A DNA stretch of 64,000 nucleotides from Gimesia aquarii. Its GTDB lineage: Bacteria; Planctomycetota; Planctomycetia; Planctomycetales; Planctomycetaceae. The stretch is taken from the NCBI RefSeq assembly GCF_007748175.1, contig NZ_CP037422.1, forward strand, positions 6,841,952 to 6,905,951, written 5' to 3'. A model generated the notes under the pieces. That model worked only from the letters and a program-made list of their open reading frames with translations. It had not been told where the DNA came from and did no database searches. A program made the position numbers and the translations under genes. Below, in pieces: positions 18,063 through 26,610 of this stretch. Numbering within the stretch: position 1 is the stretch's first letter; each line of letters opens with the position of its first letter.

Positions 18063-18932
18063 GTGCAGGCCCACCTTTATCCCACCCGGCTGACAATATT
18101 TTTTTTGGCCTTTCTGATTCTGAGTAGTCTTTCTGTTTTAGAAACAGGCTGTACATCATCAGAGCCGACAGAGTATCGCCAGTTCAGCGATCAGATTGAC
18201 CAAAAGAGTCAGGATACTAGCCCCACTGAGATTGTCGATTCAAAATCATCTGTCGACAGTCAGCAAACACAAAATGCTGAAACAAAATCTCCAACAGAAG
18301 TAGCCAATCCAAAGGAAACCCCTGAAGACAAAACACTGGCCAAGACAACCGCAAAACAGATCGCCCCAAAAACGGAAACCAAAGCTTCGGAAGATAAAAC
18401 TCTGGCTCTTATCGCGCGCAAACCGGATCCGAAAGATCGTGCGTTAACAGAACAGGAAAAAAAAGAGCTGGCTGCTCTCGAACCGCGGGAAGTCAAATTA
18501 CTCATCAAAAATCGTACTTTTCAAAAAACATCACCCGGAGACGCTCTGCGTGTCTCCTATGACGATATTGATTTGTTGAAAGTGTTGAATATGGAACCGG
18601 TCACTCCCAATGCACCAGAATTAATGCCACAATGGTTAAAGAATCTGGATGGCGCACGGATTCGTATTCGAGGGTTTATGTACCCTCCCTTTCAGCAAAC
18701 TGGAAATGAATTTTTCATGCTGGCCCGTGACAATCAGATCTGTTGTTTTGGGAAAAACCCGAAAATTTATGACTTATTTCCTGTTGTGATGCGTGACGGT
18801 GTGACAACCGACTATATTCTGAACCGCCCCTTTGACGTGGTAGGCACGTTCCATATAAAAGCGGAATCCATCGATGATGAACTAGAGCGTATCTATATGA
18901 TCGACGACGCCATCGTTATCGATCAAAAATGA
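18063..18932 (+). CDS. DUF3299-like probable lipoprotein
   Basis: A 289-residue protein. A hydrophobic N-terminal segment ends in LETGC, a lipobox-like site with an unusual Glu at -3. A low-complexity Ser/Thr/Lys/Glu linker spans about 35-150. The C-terminal domain repeats the core of the preceding gene product: IRIRGFMYPPF, then QICCFGKNP (Cys227-Cys228). The GTG at 18063 has AGGAG nine bases upstream and gives a clean signal sequence, so I prefer it to the TTG at 18027. The pair looks like a divergent duplication with different membrane anchors. It probably acts on the outer face of a membrane; its biochemical role is unknown. Confidence 0.7.
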   Translation: MQAHLYPTRLTIFFLAFLILSSLSVLETGCTSSEPTEYRQFSDQIDQKSQDTSPTEIVDSKSSVDSQQTQNAETKSPTEVANPKETPEDKTLAKTTAKQIAPKTETKASEDKTLALIARKPDPKDRALTEQEKKELAALEPREVKLLIKNRTFQKTSPGDALRVSYDDIDLLKVLNMEPVTPNAPELMPQWLKNLDGARIRIRGFMYPPFQQTGNEFFMLARDNQICCFGKNPKIYDLFPVVMRDGVTTDYILNRPFDVVGTFHIKAESIDDELERIYMIDDAIVIDQK

Positions 18933-19007
18933 TGATAGAATCACTGTTAGAAACATATTAAAAATTCAATTTCAAGAAACATATTTCAATCGCCACGAGG
19001 TCAGGCA

Positions 19008-20198
19008 ATGAATCGTCTCAAACACTACATCAATAACCGATTTTTTATGGGACTCCTCTGCAGTCTGATTGTGATTTCACAGTCAAACTCCTCGGTAGCC
19101 TGCCCTTTCTGTTCTGCCCCATCACTAACCTTAACCGAGCAGCTCTCGCAATCTGATGTCGCAGTACTTGCACAATGGACAGAGGCGGAAAAAGGCACGT
19201 TAGAAAAAGCCGGTAAGACGGTGTTTGAAATTAAAGAAATTGTCAAACAGTCGGACAAAGACAAACTGAAAGTCGGCGACAAGATCGTTATCAATCGTCA
19301 TCGTCCTGGTAAAAAAGGAAACTTGTTTTTACTGCTCGGTACCAAAGGCACGAGCGTTGATTGGGGGGACCCGATTGAAGTGACAGAAACGAGCTTCCAC
19401 TACATCTCACAAGCACCTCCTCCTGAGGAAAAGACATCCAAGCGTTTGCGTTACTTCCTGAAGTTCCTGGAATATCCTGATCAGATGGTCGCAAACGATG
19501 CGTATGCAGAATTTGCCAATGCTCCTTATGAAGATATCACTCCTCTTGCGAAAGACATGCCACGGGAAAAAATTCGGAAATGGGTCGTTGATTCCAATAC
19601 TCCCGTGACTCGCCTGGGGCTATATGGTCTGTTACTGGGGTTATGTGGACAGGAATCTGACGTCGCCTTTATGGAAAAGAAGATTAATGAACCAACCAAA
19701 GAGTTTCGACTGGGCATTGATGGTGTCATTTCTGGATATCTCCTACTGACTGGTGCAGATGGTTTGGACAAAATTGATGAAACCAAGTTTATCCCCAAGA
19801 AAGTTGCCTTCAGCGAAACTTACGCCGCCATGCAGGCACTACGTTTCATGTGGACTTACGCGGATGGCCGCATCAGCAAAGATCGCTTGCGCAAATCAAT
19901 GCGATTATTACTGGATCGTCCTGAGTTAACCGATCTCGTTGTGGCTGATCTCGCACGCTGGGATGACTGGAGCGTCCTGGATCGCTTGATGAAAATGTAT
20001 GGTACGGGAGATTATGACATCCCTTCTATCAAGCGTGCCATTGTGCGTTATCTGCTGGTCGCTTCCAAAGGCAAGAACAAAAAAGGAGGCGGTGCAGACC
20101 CGGCAACGGCGGAAAAAGCAAAGTTGCTGCTTGACAAATTACGTAAAGAAGACCCCAAAACAGTTAAAAGTGCAGAACGCTTCTTTTTCTTCAAATAA
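19008..20198 (+). CDS. Secreted CPFC-motif protein with helical repeats, tandem copy 1
   Basis: A 396-residue protein with a signal peptide (about 1-30) and, at the mature N-terminus, CPFC (Cys32, Cys35). This is followed by a beta-rich segment (about 45-130), perhaps of NTR/TIMP or OB type, and then an alpha-helical region (about 150-390) reminiscent of HEAT-like repeats, with RPELTDLVVADLARWDDWS. I know similar uncharacterised planctomycete proteins but no function. The CxxC right after cleavage suggests metal binding or thiol chemistry. GAGG eight bases before the ATG is a good ribosome-binding site. It follows the DUF3299-like pair by 75 bp and precedes a close paralogue. Confidence 0.75.
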   Translation: MNRLKHYINNRFFMGLLCSLIVISQSNSSVACPFCSAPSLTLTEQLSQSDVAVLAQWTEAEKGTLEKAGKTVFEIKEIVKQSDKDKLKVGDKIVINRHRPGKKGNLFLLLGTKGTSVDWGDPIEVTETSFHYISQAPPPEEKTSKRLRYFLKFLEYPDQMVANDAYAEFANAPYEDITPLAKDMPREKIRKWVVDSNTPVTRLGLYGLLLGLCGQESDVAFMEKKINEPTKEFRLGIDGVISGYLLLTGADGLDKIDETKFIPKKVAFSETYAAMQALRFMWTYADGRISKDRLRKSMRLLLDRPELTDLVVADLARWDDWSVLDRLMKMYGTGDYDIPSIKRAIVRYLLVASKGKNKKGGGADPATAEKAKLLLDKLRKEDPKTVKSAERFFFFK

Positions 20199-20289
20199 GA
20201 AACACAGACATTTTGACATCTGGATTTTTTGGAGCCGCGTGAGGGACTAACGGTCACAAAACTTGTCTCAATCACCAGAAGGATCTGGA

Positions 20290-21480
20290 ATGACTGGACG
20301 AAAACAACACATGAAAGTTCGCATTGATATAGGACTGCTGAGTGCACTACTCATCTTTTCAAATGCAATTGTGCTTCATGCATGCCCTTTCTGCTCTGGC
20401 CCCTCGCGAACATTGACTGAGCAACTCTCTGAATCTGAAATAACTGTTCTCGCGAAATGGATTGAAACAAAAAAAGGGACACTGGAAAAATCTGGTAATA
20501 CGCTTTTTGAAATCAAAAAAGTTATTCGTAAGTCCGACAAGGACCATTTGGATGTTGGCGGTCAGATCATCATCAATCGGCATCGCTCCGGGAAAAGAAG
20601 TCAGTTGTTTTTATTACTGGGAACCAACGAGACCAGTATGAATTGGAAAAACCTGATTCCAATTACTGAAACCTGTTTTCAATACATTTCTCAAGCTCCT
20701 CCCGCAAAAGAACAAACATCCAAACGCCTGCGGTATTTCCTGAAGTTTCTGGAACACTCAGATCCGATGATCGCCAATGATGCCTTTGCTGAATTTGCAA
20801 ATGCTCCCTATGAAAAGATCACTCCTCTCGCCAAAGAGCTGCCGCGAAAAAAAATTCGAACATGGATTGTGAGTCCTGATACCCCTGTAGTCCGATTGGG
20901 GTTGTATGGCTTGTTACTGGGGCTGTGTGGACAGGAATCAGATATTGCATTTATGGAATCGAAGATCAATGAACCCGTTAAAAAAGTTCGATTTGGCATT
21001 GATGGCCTGATCTCAGGATACCTGCTACAGACCGGTGCAGATGGTTTAAACAAAATTGAACAAACTAAATTCGTTTCCGAAACAGTTCCTTACTCTGAAA
21101 CAAAAGCCGCGATACAAGCGTTGTATTTTATGTGGGCTTATGGAAATGAACGGATCAGCAAAGAACGATTGCGAAAGTCAATGAGATTGCTGCTGGATCG
21201 ACCTGAGTTAACCGATCTGGTAATCGCGGATCTTGCACGCTGGAATGATTGGAGCGTACTGGATCGTCTAATGCAAATGTATCAAACAGAAGACTATAAT
21301 AACTCTTCGATCAAACGCGCTATTATAAGATATCTTTTGGTCGCCTCTAAAGGCAGAAACAAAAAAGGAATTGGTGCCGATCCCAATACTGCGGGAAAAG
21401 CAAAGCAGTTGCTTAAAAAACTGCGTGAAAAAGATCCGAAAACAGTTAAAAGCGCAGAACGCTTATTCATCGTTCGATAA
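20290..21480 (+). CDS. Secreted CPFC-motif protein with helical repeats, tandem copy 2
   Basis: A paralogue of the preceding gene, aligning by eye over its whole length almost without gaps. With the ATG at 20290 (AGAAGGA upstream) both proteins are exactly 396 residues and both have CPFC at Cys32/Cys35, which supports this start over the TTG at 20263. Shared blocks include LRKSMRLLLDRPELTDLV, YGLLLGLCGQESD and DPKTVKSAER. Changes are spread evenly, with the reading frame fully kept, so both copies appear functional. The copies are separated by 91 bp. Role unknown, presumably envelope or periplasm, overlapping with copy 1. Confidence 0.75.
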   Translation: MTGRKQHMKVRIDIGLLSALLIFSNAIVLHACPFCSGPSRTLTEQLSESEITVLAKWIETKKGTLEKSGNTLFEIKKVIRKSDKDHLDVGGQIIINRHRSGKRSQLFLLLGTNETSMNWKNLIPITETCFQYISQAPPAKEQTSKRLRYFLKFLEHSDPMIANDAFAEFANAPYEKITPLAKELPRKKIRTWIVSPDTPVVRLGLYGLLLGLCGQESDIAFMESKINEPVKKVRFGIDGLISGYLLQTGADGLNKIEQTKFVSETVPYSETKAAIQALYFMWAYGNERISKERLRKSMRLLLDRPELTDLVIADLARWNDWSVLDRLMQMYQTEDYNNSSIKRAIIRYLLVASKGRNKKGIGADPNTAGKAKQLLKKLREKDPKTVKSAERLFIVR

Positions 21481-21604
21481 GTAAGGATTAGAACGCATTT
21501 CGTTTTTTTGCCCTGCGAACAGTGTCAGTCAATCGAGCATTTCGCTAGAGTAGCAGTACCGGTAATTTCTTATTTTAACTCTATCTCTTTAGAAATATTT
21601 GATC

Positions 21605-22594
21605 ATGCCTCGTACAATTTGTACTGCGAAAATGTGTGAATTTGGACCCCATTTTGAAATTCTTCAAGACGGTGGATTTGAAGTAGCCACTGTCCCCGCC
21701 GAGGTTGATTTACGAAAAGAACCAGATAGAGTCGTCGAACAAGTAGAGGGCTTCGATGCCATCCTTGCCGGCGCGGAGATCTATTCTAGAGAAGTCCTGG
21801 AACAACTTCCGGACTTAAAAGTGATCTCACGTTATGGGGTTGGCTTTGATGCCGTCGATTTACAAGCCGCAGATGACCTGGGAATTGCCGTCACAATTAC
21901 ACCCGGTGTGAACCATCATTCGGTCGCAGAACAAGCTTTTGCTCTATTAATGGGAGTAGCACGCTTGACTCGCTCACAAGACCGTGCTGTTCGTAGTGGA
22001 AAGTGGGAACGAGCTCTTACACCCCGTGTCTGGGGAAGTACCATTGGCATTGTGGGGCTGGGGCGTATCGGTCAGGCAGTCGCAACTCGTGCGATTGGAA
22101 TGGGAATGCAGGTTCTCGCTTATGACCCCTTTCCTAATCAATCATTTGTGGCCGAACATCAGATCAAACTCGTTGATCTCGATGAATTACTGAAACAGTC
22201 AGATTACGTCACGTTACACCTGCCTGTAACATCAGAGACTATCGACATCATTAATAAAGAGACCCTGGCAAAAATGAAATCCGGTTCTGTTTTGATCAAT
22301 ACGGCGCGCGGGGGGCTCGTTGACGAGGAGGCCTTGATTGAAGCTCTTCAGTCTGGTCACTTACGTGCCGCTGGTCTGGATGTTTTCAAAAAAGAACCTT
22401 TGCCCGTTGAAAGTCCGCTGATAAACTTAGAAAATGTGTTATTGAGTTGTCATATCGGCGGTCTGGACAAGGAATCTCACCGTGATGCGTATGCCATGGC
22501 AGCTCAGAACATTGTAAAATTATATCAGGGAGATTGGCCTCAGGAGTGCGTTGTGAATCTGAAAAATACAACCGGCTGGCAATGGCCAAAGTAA
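21605..22594 (+). CDS. D-2-hydroxyacid dehydrogenase (phosphoglycerate dehydrogenase-like)
   Basis: A 329-residue NAD-dependent enzyme. The nucleotide-binding motif is IGIVGLGRIGQAVATRA. The family's NTARGGLVDEEALIEAL (substrate and NAD contacts including Arg) and the catalytic His in LSCHIGG are present. It lacks the C-terminal ACT and regulatory domains of long SerA proteins, so it may act in serine synthesis or on another 2-hydroxyacid. The ATG at 21605 is chosen over a TTG two codons upstream, though the ribosome-binding site is weak. No serine-pathway genes are nearby. Confidence 0.88.
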   Translation: MPRTICTAKMCEFGPHFEILQDGGFEVATVPAEVDLRKEPDRVVEQVEGFDAILAGAEIYSREVLEQLPDLKVISRYGVGFDAVDLQAADDLGIAVTITPGVNHHSVAEQAFALLMGVARLTRSQDRAVRSGKWERALTPRVWGSTIGIVGLGRIGQAVATRAIGMGMQVLAYDPFPNQSFVAEHQIKLVDLDELLKQSDYVTLHLPVTSETIDIINKETLAKMKSGSVLINTARGGLVDEEALIEALQSGHLRAAGLDVFKKEPLPVESPLINLENVLLSCHIGGLDKESHRDAYAMAAQNIVKLYQGDWPQECVVNLKNTTGWQWPK

Positions 22595-22654
22595 CTTTAT
22601 TGTCAAACTACGCATATTGATATCTTCAGTAGCAAGAAACTGGACACATTCATA

Positions 22655-24544
22655 ATGACATCACTTCATTCCAGTTTTCTCAAAATCAGTCCCCGTATTT
22701 CAGTTTTACCACTGATCCATGGTAGTGGCGATTACGCCATTGAAGTACGCCGTGTCATGTTGAACAACGAGTTTGATTGTCTGGCCGTTCCATTGCCCCC
22801 CTCATTTCAAGCCAACGTCGAACGAGGTATCTCGTTTTTGCCAAGTATCACCGCTGTCTTGCAAGAAGAACCTCCCATCTCCGGTTCTGCTCCCTGGGAA
22901 GAAGATGACGAGGAAGAGGAAGACGATATTCAGCGTGTCTGCAGCTATGTTCCCATCGATCCCTGTCAGGGAGTGATTGCCGCCCTCAGGCTTGCGATGA
23001 TGGAACACATTGATCGCCATTTTATCGATCTGGAAACACAACGCTTTGAAAGTATTTCTGCTTCATTACCTGATCCCTATGCATTGAAGAAAGTGCCTCT
23101 TGAAAAATTTTCCGCGGCAGTATTGCCAGCCCTGAATAAATTACCTGAAGGACAGCCTCTGGATCGCTGTAAGATGATGGCGCATCGTTTGCGCGAATTG
23201 GAGAAGAAATATAAATCGATTCTGCTGGTCTGCTCACTTCTGGATTGGCCCTGGATTCACGATGCCTACATCGAACAAATGCCACTGGAGGTCGAAGACG
23301 AAGAAGTCAACGAAACGAATATTTACACTGCAGATTCTGAAACCCTTTTATTTTTACTTGGTGAGCTCCCCTATATTACAGGTCTGTATGAAGCAGCCCG
23401 CTCCGAACTGAATGATGATGAGAATCTGTCAGTCGATGGCATCAAGGAACTGGCATTGACTGCTCGAGATCGTTATCGACTGGAATTGAAATCACGCGGC
23501 AGAAAAATCACCCCGAAAGTCCTTTCCGTCTATTTTCGTTATATACGCAATCTATCACTTATCGAACGACGTATGACACCCGACCTATATACGCTGGTCA
23601 AAGCAGCCCAACAAGTCGCCGGCGATCAATTTGCCATTCAAATTGCAGAAACAGCGCGAGAATACCCATTCGTGCATTTGCTGCCATTCGATAAAATCAG
23701 CTTTGGAATTGAACAAGCTCAACTCCCCAATGGCACAATGTTTGAGTTGAGTAACCGCTTACCGGGTAACCCTATTTCCTGGAGAAATTGTGAACTGACC
23801 CCAAAACCTCCTAAGCCAAAACAGGATGAATGGGAGATGAGGTGGGATCCATTTAAACAATGCAGTTGGCCACCGGAAGACGTCGCCATAGAAAAGTTTC
23901 GTACCAGTGTCAAAGATCATGCACTTTCTCTTCTGGGAGTGGATCTGGCACGAACCGAAAAGTTTACAACAAGCATGAAAGATGGACTTGATCTCCGCGA
24001 AACGCTAAGGAACTGGCATACCGGTGAGATCCATGTCAAAGTGCTTCCTCCGAGTCGAGGTCGGCTTGATTGTGTGATCATGCTCTTCGACTCACCCGCA
24101 GATCCCCGAGACTATCCCTATCGACTTACCTGGCATGCTGAACACCAGGATGAATCGACACTGGCATTTTTTGCGACCGACCACCGTAAAGAAATGGTAG
24201 GACCTGGAATTGGTATGGCAACTTACGGCGGAGCACTCTTCCTGTTCCCTCCCCGGCCTGTCAGTGATATCTGGAATGACCTCCAGTTTGATTTTGTGGA
24301 TACACTCGAAGAGCGTCTGCTGGTTGCTGCCTGCCATTATAGTGAAGAATCACATATCGCCCTGCTGAGTGAGGCGCCTCCCGGGATTGGCTGGCGACGC
24401 TTAGCAAAACGTTATCAGAAAAAATTGATTCATGTCCCACTGGGACGATTCAGTCAGGAAACCATCCAGCAACTCAGAATGTTCCATGTCCTTAATGGCC
24501 AGGAAATAAGAAGTTACGCAGCCCACTATATTCGAAAGGCGTGA
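22655..24544 (+). CDS. Uncharacterised 629-residue protein, possibly TraB/EreA-like
   Basis: No family is certain. The N-terminus (ISVLPLIHGSGDYAIEVRR, then FDCLAVPLPP), FIDLETQRF at about 130 and KMMAHRLRELEKKYKSILLV at about 175-195 resemble the layout of the TraB/EreA/DUF5682 group: HxS near the start, a segment that turns to FIDLP, and an R-x-x-x-M helix before a hydrophobic strand. The first third carries a very acidic run (82-91). The C-terminal half, with LLPFDKISFGIE and MATYGGALFLFPPRP, is unplaced. No signal peptide, so probably cytosolic. It lies 60 bp after the dehydrogenase gene and may be co-transcribed with it. Confidence 0.6.
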   Translation: MTSLHSSFLKISPRISVLPLIHGSGDYAIEVRRVMLNNEFDCLAVPLPPSFQANVERGISFLPSITAVLQEEPPISGSAPWEEDDEEEEDDIQRVCSYVPIDPCQGVIAALRLAMMEHIDRHFIDLETQRFESISASLPDPYALKKVPLEKFSAAVLPALNKLPEGQPLDRCKMMAHRLRELEKKYKSILLVCSLLDWPWIHDAYIEQMPLEVEDEEVNETNIYTADSETLLFLLGELPYITGLYEAARSELNDDENLSVDGIKELALTARDRYRLELKSRGRKITPKVLSVYFRYIRNLSLIERRMTPDLYTLVKAAQQVAGDQFAIQIAETAREYPFVHLLPFDKISFGIEQAQLPNGTMFELSNRLPGNPISWRNCELTPKPPKPKQDEWEMRWDPFKQCSWPPEDVAIEKFRTSVKDHALSLLGVDLARTEKFTTSMKDGLDLRETLRNWHTGEIHVKVLPPSRGRLDCVIMLFDSPADPRDYPYRLTWHAEHQDESTLAFFATDHRKEMVGPGIGMATYGGALFLFPPRPVSDIWNDLQFDFVDTLEERLLVAACHYSEESHIALLSEAPPGIGWRRLAKRYQKKLIHVPLGRFSQETIQQLRMFHVLNGQEIRSYAAHYIRKA

Positions 24545-24724
24545 TTTGGTGCATACAGAATCTGTTATTCATGGTTGACCCGTACCACATTATTAGTTTT
24601 TTTAACAAATTGCCACATTGCTTATTTTTTCCGTGTTAATCACTTTGAGAAGCGTATAAAATACAAAGTTTGTTTTATGCTTAATCCTGCCTCGCTTTAA
24701 CTCCCCTGCTATGGAGAACCAAAG

Positions 24725-26008
24725 ATGACTGATTCTGTCAACCGTCGTACTTTTCTAGGTCAAACTGCAGCAGCCTCTGCTGCGAGTTTCGCTGCCCCAG
24801 CACTTCTTTCAGCCGCGAATAAAGCCCCTAGCAAAAAAGTCACTATCGGTATCATGGGTATGCAACGTGGACTCGCTTTGGCGAAAACATTTGGTGCTCT
24901 GGACGGCGTCGAAATCAAGTATGTTTGCGATACTGACGATAACCGAGCGGCTAACGCAGCCAAGACTGTTGAGAAAGCGACCCAAAAAGCACCCGAGCCA
25001 ATCGCAGACTTCCGTAAAATTCTGGATGACAAAGCGGTTGATGCCCTGATCGTTGCAGCTCCCAACCACTGGCATTCACCAGCGACTATTCTAGGCTGCT
25101 CAGCAGGCAAGCACGTTTACGTTGAAAAACCTTGCAGTCATAATCCTAAAGAAGGTGAAATGATGGTTGAAGCCGCTCGCAAAAACAAACGTGCGGTCCA
25201 GATGGGAAGCCAGCGACGTAGTAGTGAATCGATTATGGAAGGGATTCAAAAAGTCAAAGAGGGGGTTATTGGCGATGTATACCTCGCACGCGCTTTCTAC
25301 CAAAGTGCCCGTGGTTCAATTGGCACCGGTAAACCTGCTTCTGTCCCCGGTTATTTGAATTACGATCTCTGGCAGGGACCAGCCCCTCGCCAAAAATATA
25401 TGGATAACGTCGTACACTATAATTGGCACTGGTTCTGGAATTATGGCAACGGTGAACTGGGTAATAATGGCGTGCATTCCCTGGATGTTTGTCGTTGGGG
25501 ACTGGATGTAGATTATCCTACACGTGTTGTTTCGAGTGGCGGTCGATACGCCTACAACGATGATCAACAAACGCCAGACACACACGTCGTCGCTTACGAG
25601 TTTGACGGAGGGAAACAGATTACCTGGCAGGGAACTAGCTGCAATCGTCACAAGAATGAATTTGTCACTTTCTTCGGTAGTAAAGGAACATTGATTATTG
25701 GCGGCTCAGGCGGCTACAGAGTATTAGATGCCAAAGATAAAGAAGTTGAAAAAGTAGGCGGTGGGCAAGGCATGTCCGAGCATGCTCAAAACTTCATTGA
25801 TGCCATACGTAACAATGAACCACTCAGCCTGAATGCCGAAATTGAGATCGGTCATAAAAGCACGTTGTTATGCCATATTGGAAACATTGCACATCGCACA
25901 GGTCGCACAATGACCTGTGATCCTTCGAATGGTCATATTCAAAACGATAAAGCCGCCATGGCACTATGGACGCGAGACTACGAACCAGGCTGGGAACCCA
26001 AAGTCTGA
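24725..26008 (+). CDS. Gfo/Idh/MocA family oxidoreductase with Tat signal
   Basis: A 427-residue protein whose N-terminus NRRTFLGQTAAASAASF is a twin-arginine export signal ending near residue 32. The Rossmann part starts with KKVTIGIMGMQRGLALA (GxGxxG variant), followed by the family's VEKPCSHN. The C-terminal sheet domain includes the NGVHSLDVCRWGL segment, with His and Asp in positions typical of catalytic residues. Exported members are abundant in planctomycetes and are thought to act on sugars with a tightly bound nicotinamide cofactor. GGAG eight bases before the ATG. A perfect terminator follows. Confidence 0.92.
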   Translation: MTDSVNRRTFLGQTAAASAASFAAPALLSAANKAPSKKVTIGIMGMQRGLALAKTFGALDGVEIKYVCDTDDNRAANAAKTVEKATQKAPEPIADFRKILDDKAVDALIVAAPNHWHSPATILGCSAGKHVYVEKPCSHNPKEGEMMVEAARKNKRAVQMGSQRRSSESIMEGIQKVKEGVIGDVYLARAFYQSARGSIGTGKPASVPGYLNYDLWQGPAPRQKYMDNVVHYNWHWFWNYGNGELGNNGVHSLDVCRWGLDVDYPTRVVSSGGRYAYNDDQQTPDTHVVAYEFDGGKQITWQGTSCNRHKNEFVTFFGSKGTLIIGGSGGYRVLDAKDKEVEKVGGGQGMSEHAQNFIDAIRNNEPLSLNAEIEIGHKSTLLCHIGNIAHRTGRTMTCDPSNGHIQNDKAAMALWTRDYEPGWEPKV

Positions 26009-26040
26009 TGCGGTTTAGCTTCTGAGGAACGAGAAATAGC

Positions 26041-26076
26041 AAAAAAGGGAGCCGGTATTTGCCGGCTCCCTTTTTT
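26041..26076. terminator. Bidirectional Rho-independent terminator
   Basis: A9-bp GC-rich stem (GGGAGCCGG with CCGGCTCCC, 26047-26070) with a 6-base loop is flanked by six A and six T, which extend the pairing to 15 bp. The T-run follows the stem in both directions, so it can stop both the oxidoreductase transcript and the convergent small-lipoprotein transcript. Confidence 0.93.
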
Positions 26077-26177
26077 AGATGCCAAATCAAGAAATTCGCT
26101 ATAAACACATCCGACAGTAATATGTTGAAGGTGATTAAAAAATACTACAAATATGATAAATATTTAAGGCTATAGAA

Positions 26178-26483
26178 TTAAAGTTGATCAGCGATTTTCT
26201 TGGCTGCAGCCTGAATTTGTTTTTTGCTCTTCAATGACTCCATTTTTTTTGCTTCTTCAGCCAATTTTGGTTTACCCGCTTGTTCCAGACTTTCCGGAAT
26301 TCCAAAGAAACCACTGTCGACTACCCCGGATTCTGCGATGCTATTTAATGTTGCTTTAATGGCCGATAAGTCCTGAACGGGCGGTGTTTCCTGATTGGCA
26401 GGCGCTACATCAACAGTACCTCCTCCTCCACAGCCTGTAAATAAAATACTAAATGACAGACAGAATAAACCCAGTTTATTCAT
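26178..26483 (-). CDS. Small lipoprotein of unknown function
   Basis: A 101-residue protein with a signal sequence and lipobox (ILFTGCGGGG, Cys18), so the mature part is lipid-anchored. The remainder is Lys/Ala/Glu-rich and largely helical (KPKLAEEAKKMESLKSKKQ). It lies downstream of the DUF1559 gene on the same strand. Small lipoproteins often follow DUF1559 genes in planctomycetes, which hints at a shared role in surface structures, though this is context only. A terminator lies between the two, so it may have its own promoter. The shared bidirectional terminator at 26041-26076 ends its transcript. Confidence 0.75.
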   Translation of the reverse strand: MNKLGLFCLSFSILFTGCGGGGTVDVAPANQETPPVQDLSAIKATLNSIAESGVVDSGFFGIPESLEQAGKPKLAEEAKKMESLKSKKQIQAAAKKIADQL

Positions 26484-26542
26484 TGGTAGCCTTTCTTTTG
26501 TTCGTAAATAATTTTTTACTTTTTAAATTTTTATCTTGAGAA

Positions 26543-26580
26543 GAAAAACAGCTCGGCAAAAAACAGAAATTACCGAGCTG
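26543..26580 (-). terminator. Terminator after the DUF1559 gene
   Basis: On the minus strand an 8-bp stem (CAGCTCGG with CCGAGCTG) and a 16-base loop are followed by TTTTTCTT. It lies 30 bp past the DUF1559 stop and before the small-lipoprotein start. The loop is long, so termination may be partial and allow read-through. Confidence 0.75.
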
Positions 26581-26610
26581 ATTGATGAATGCCGTTAAAC
26601 AATCGGTGGC

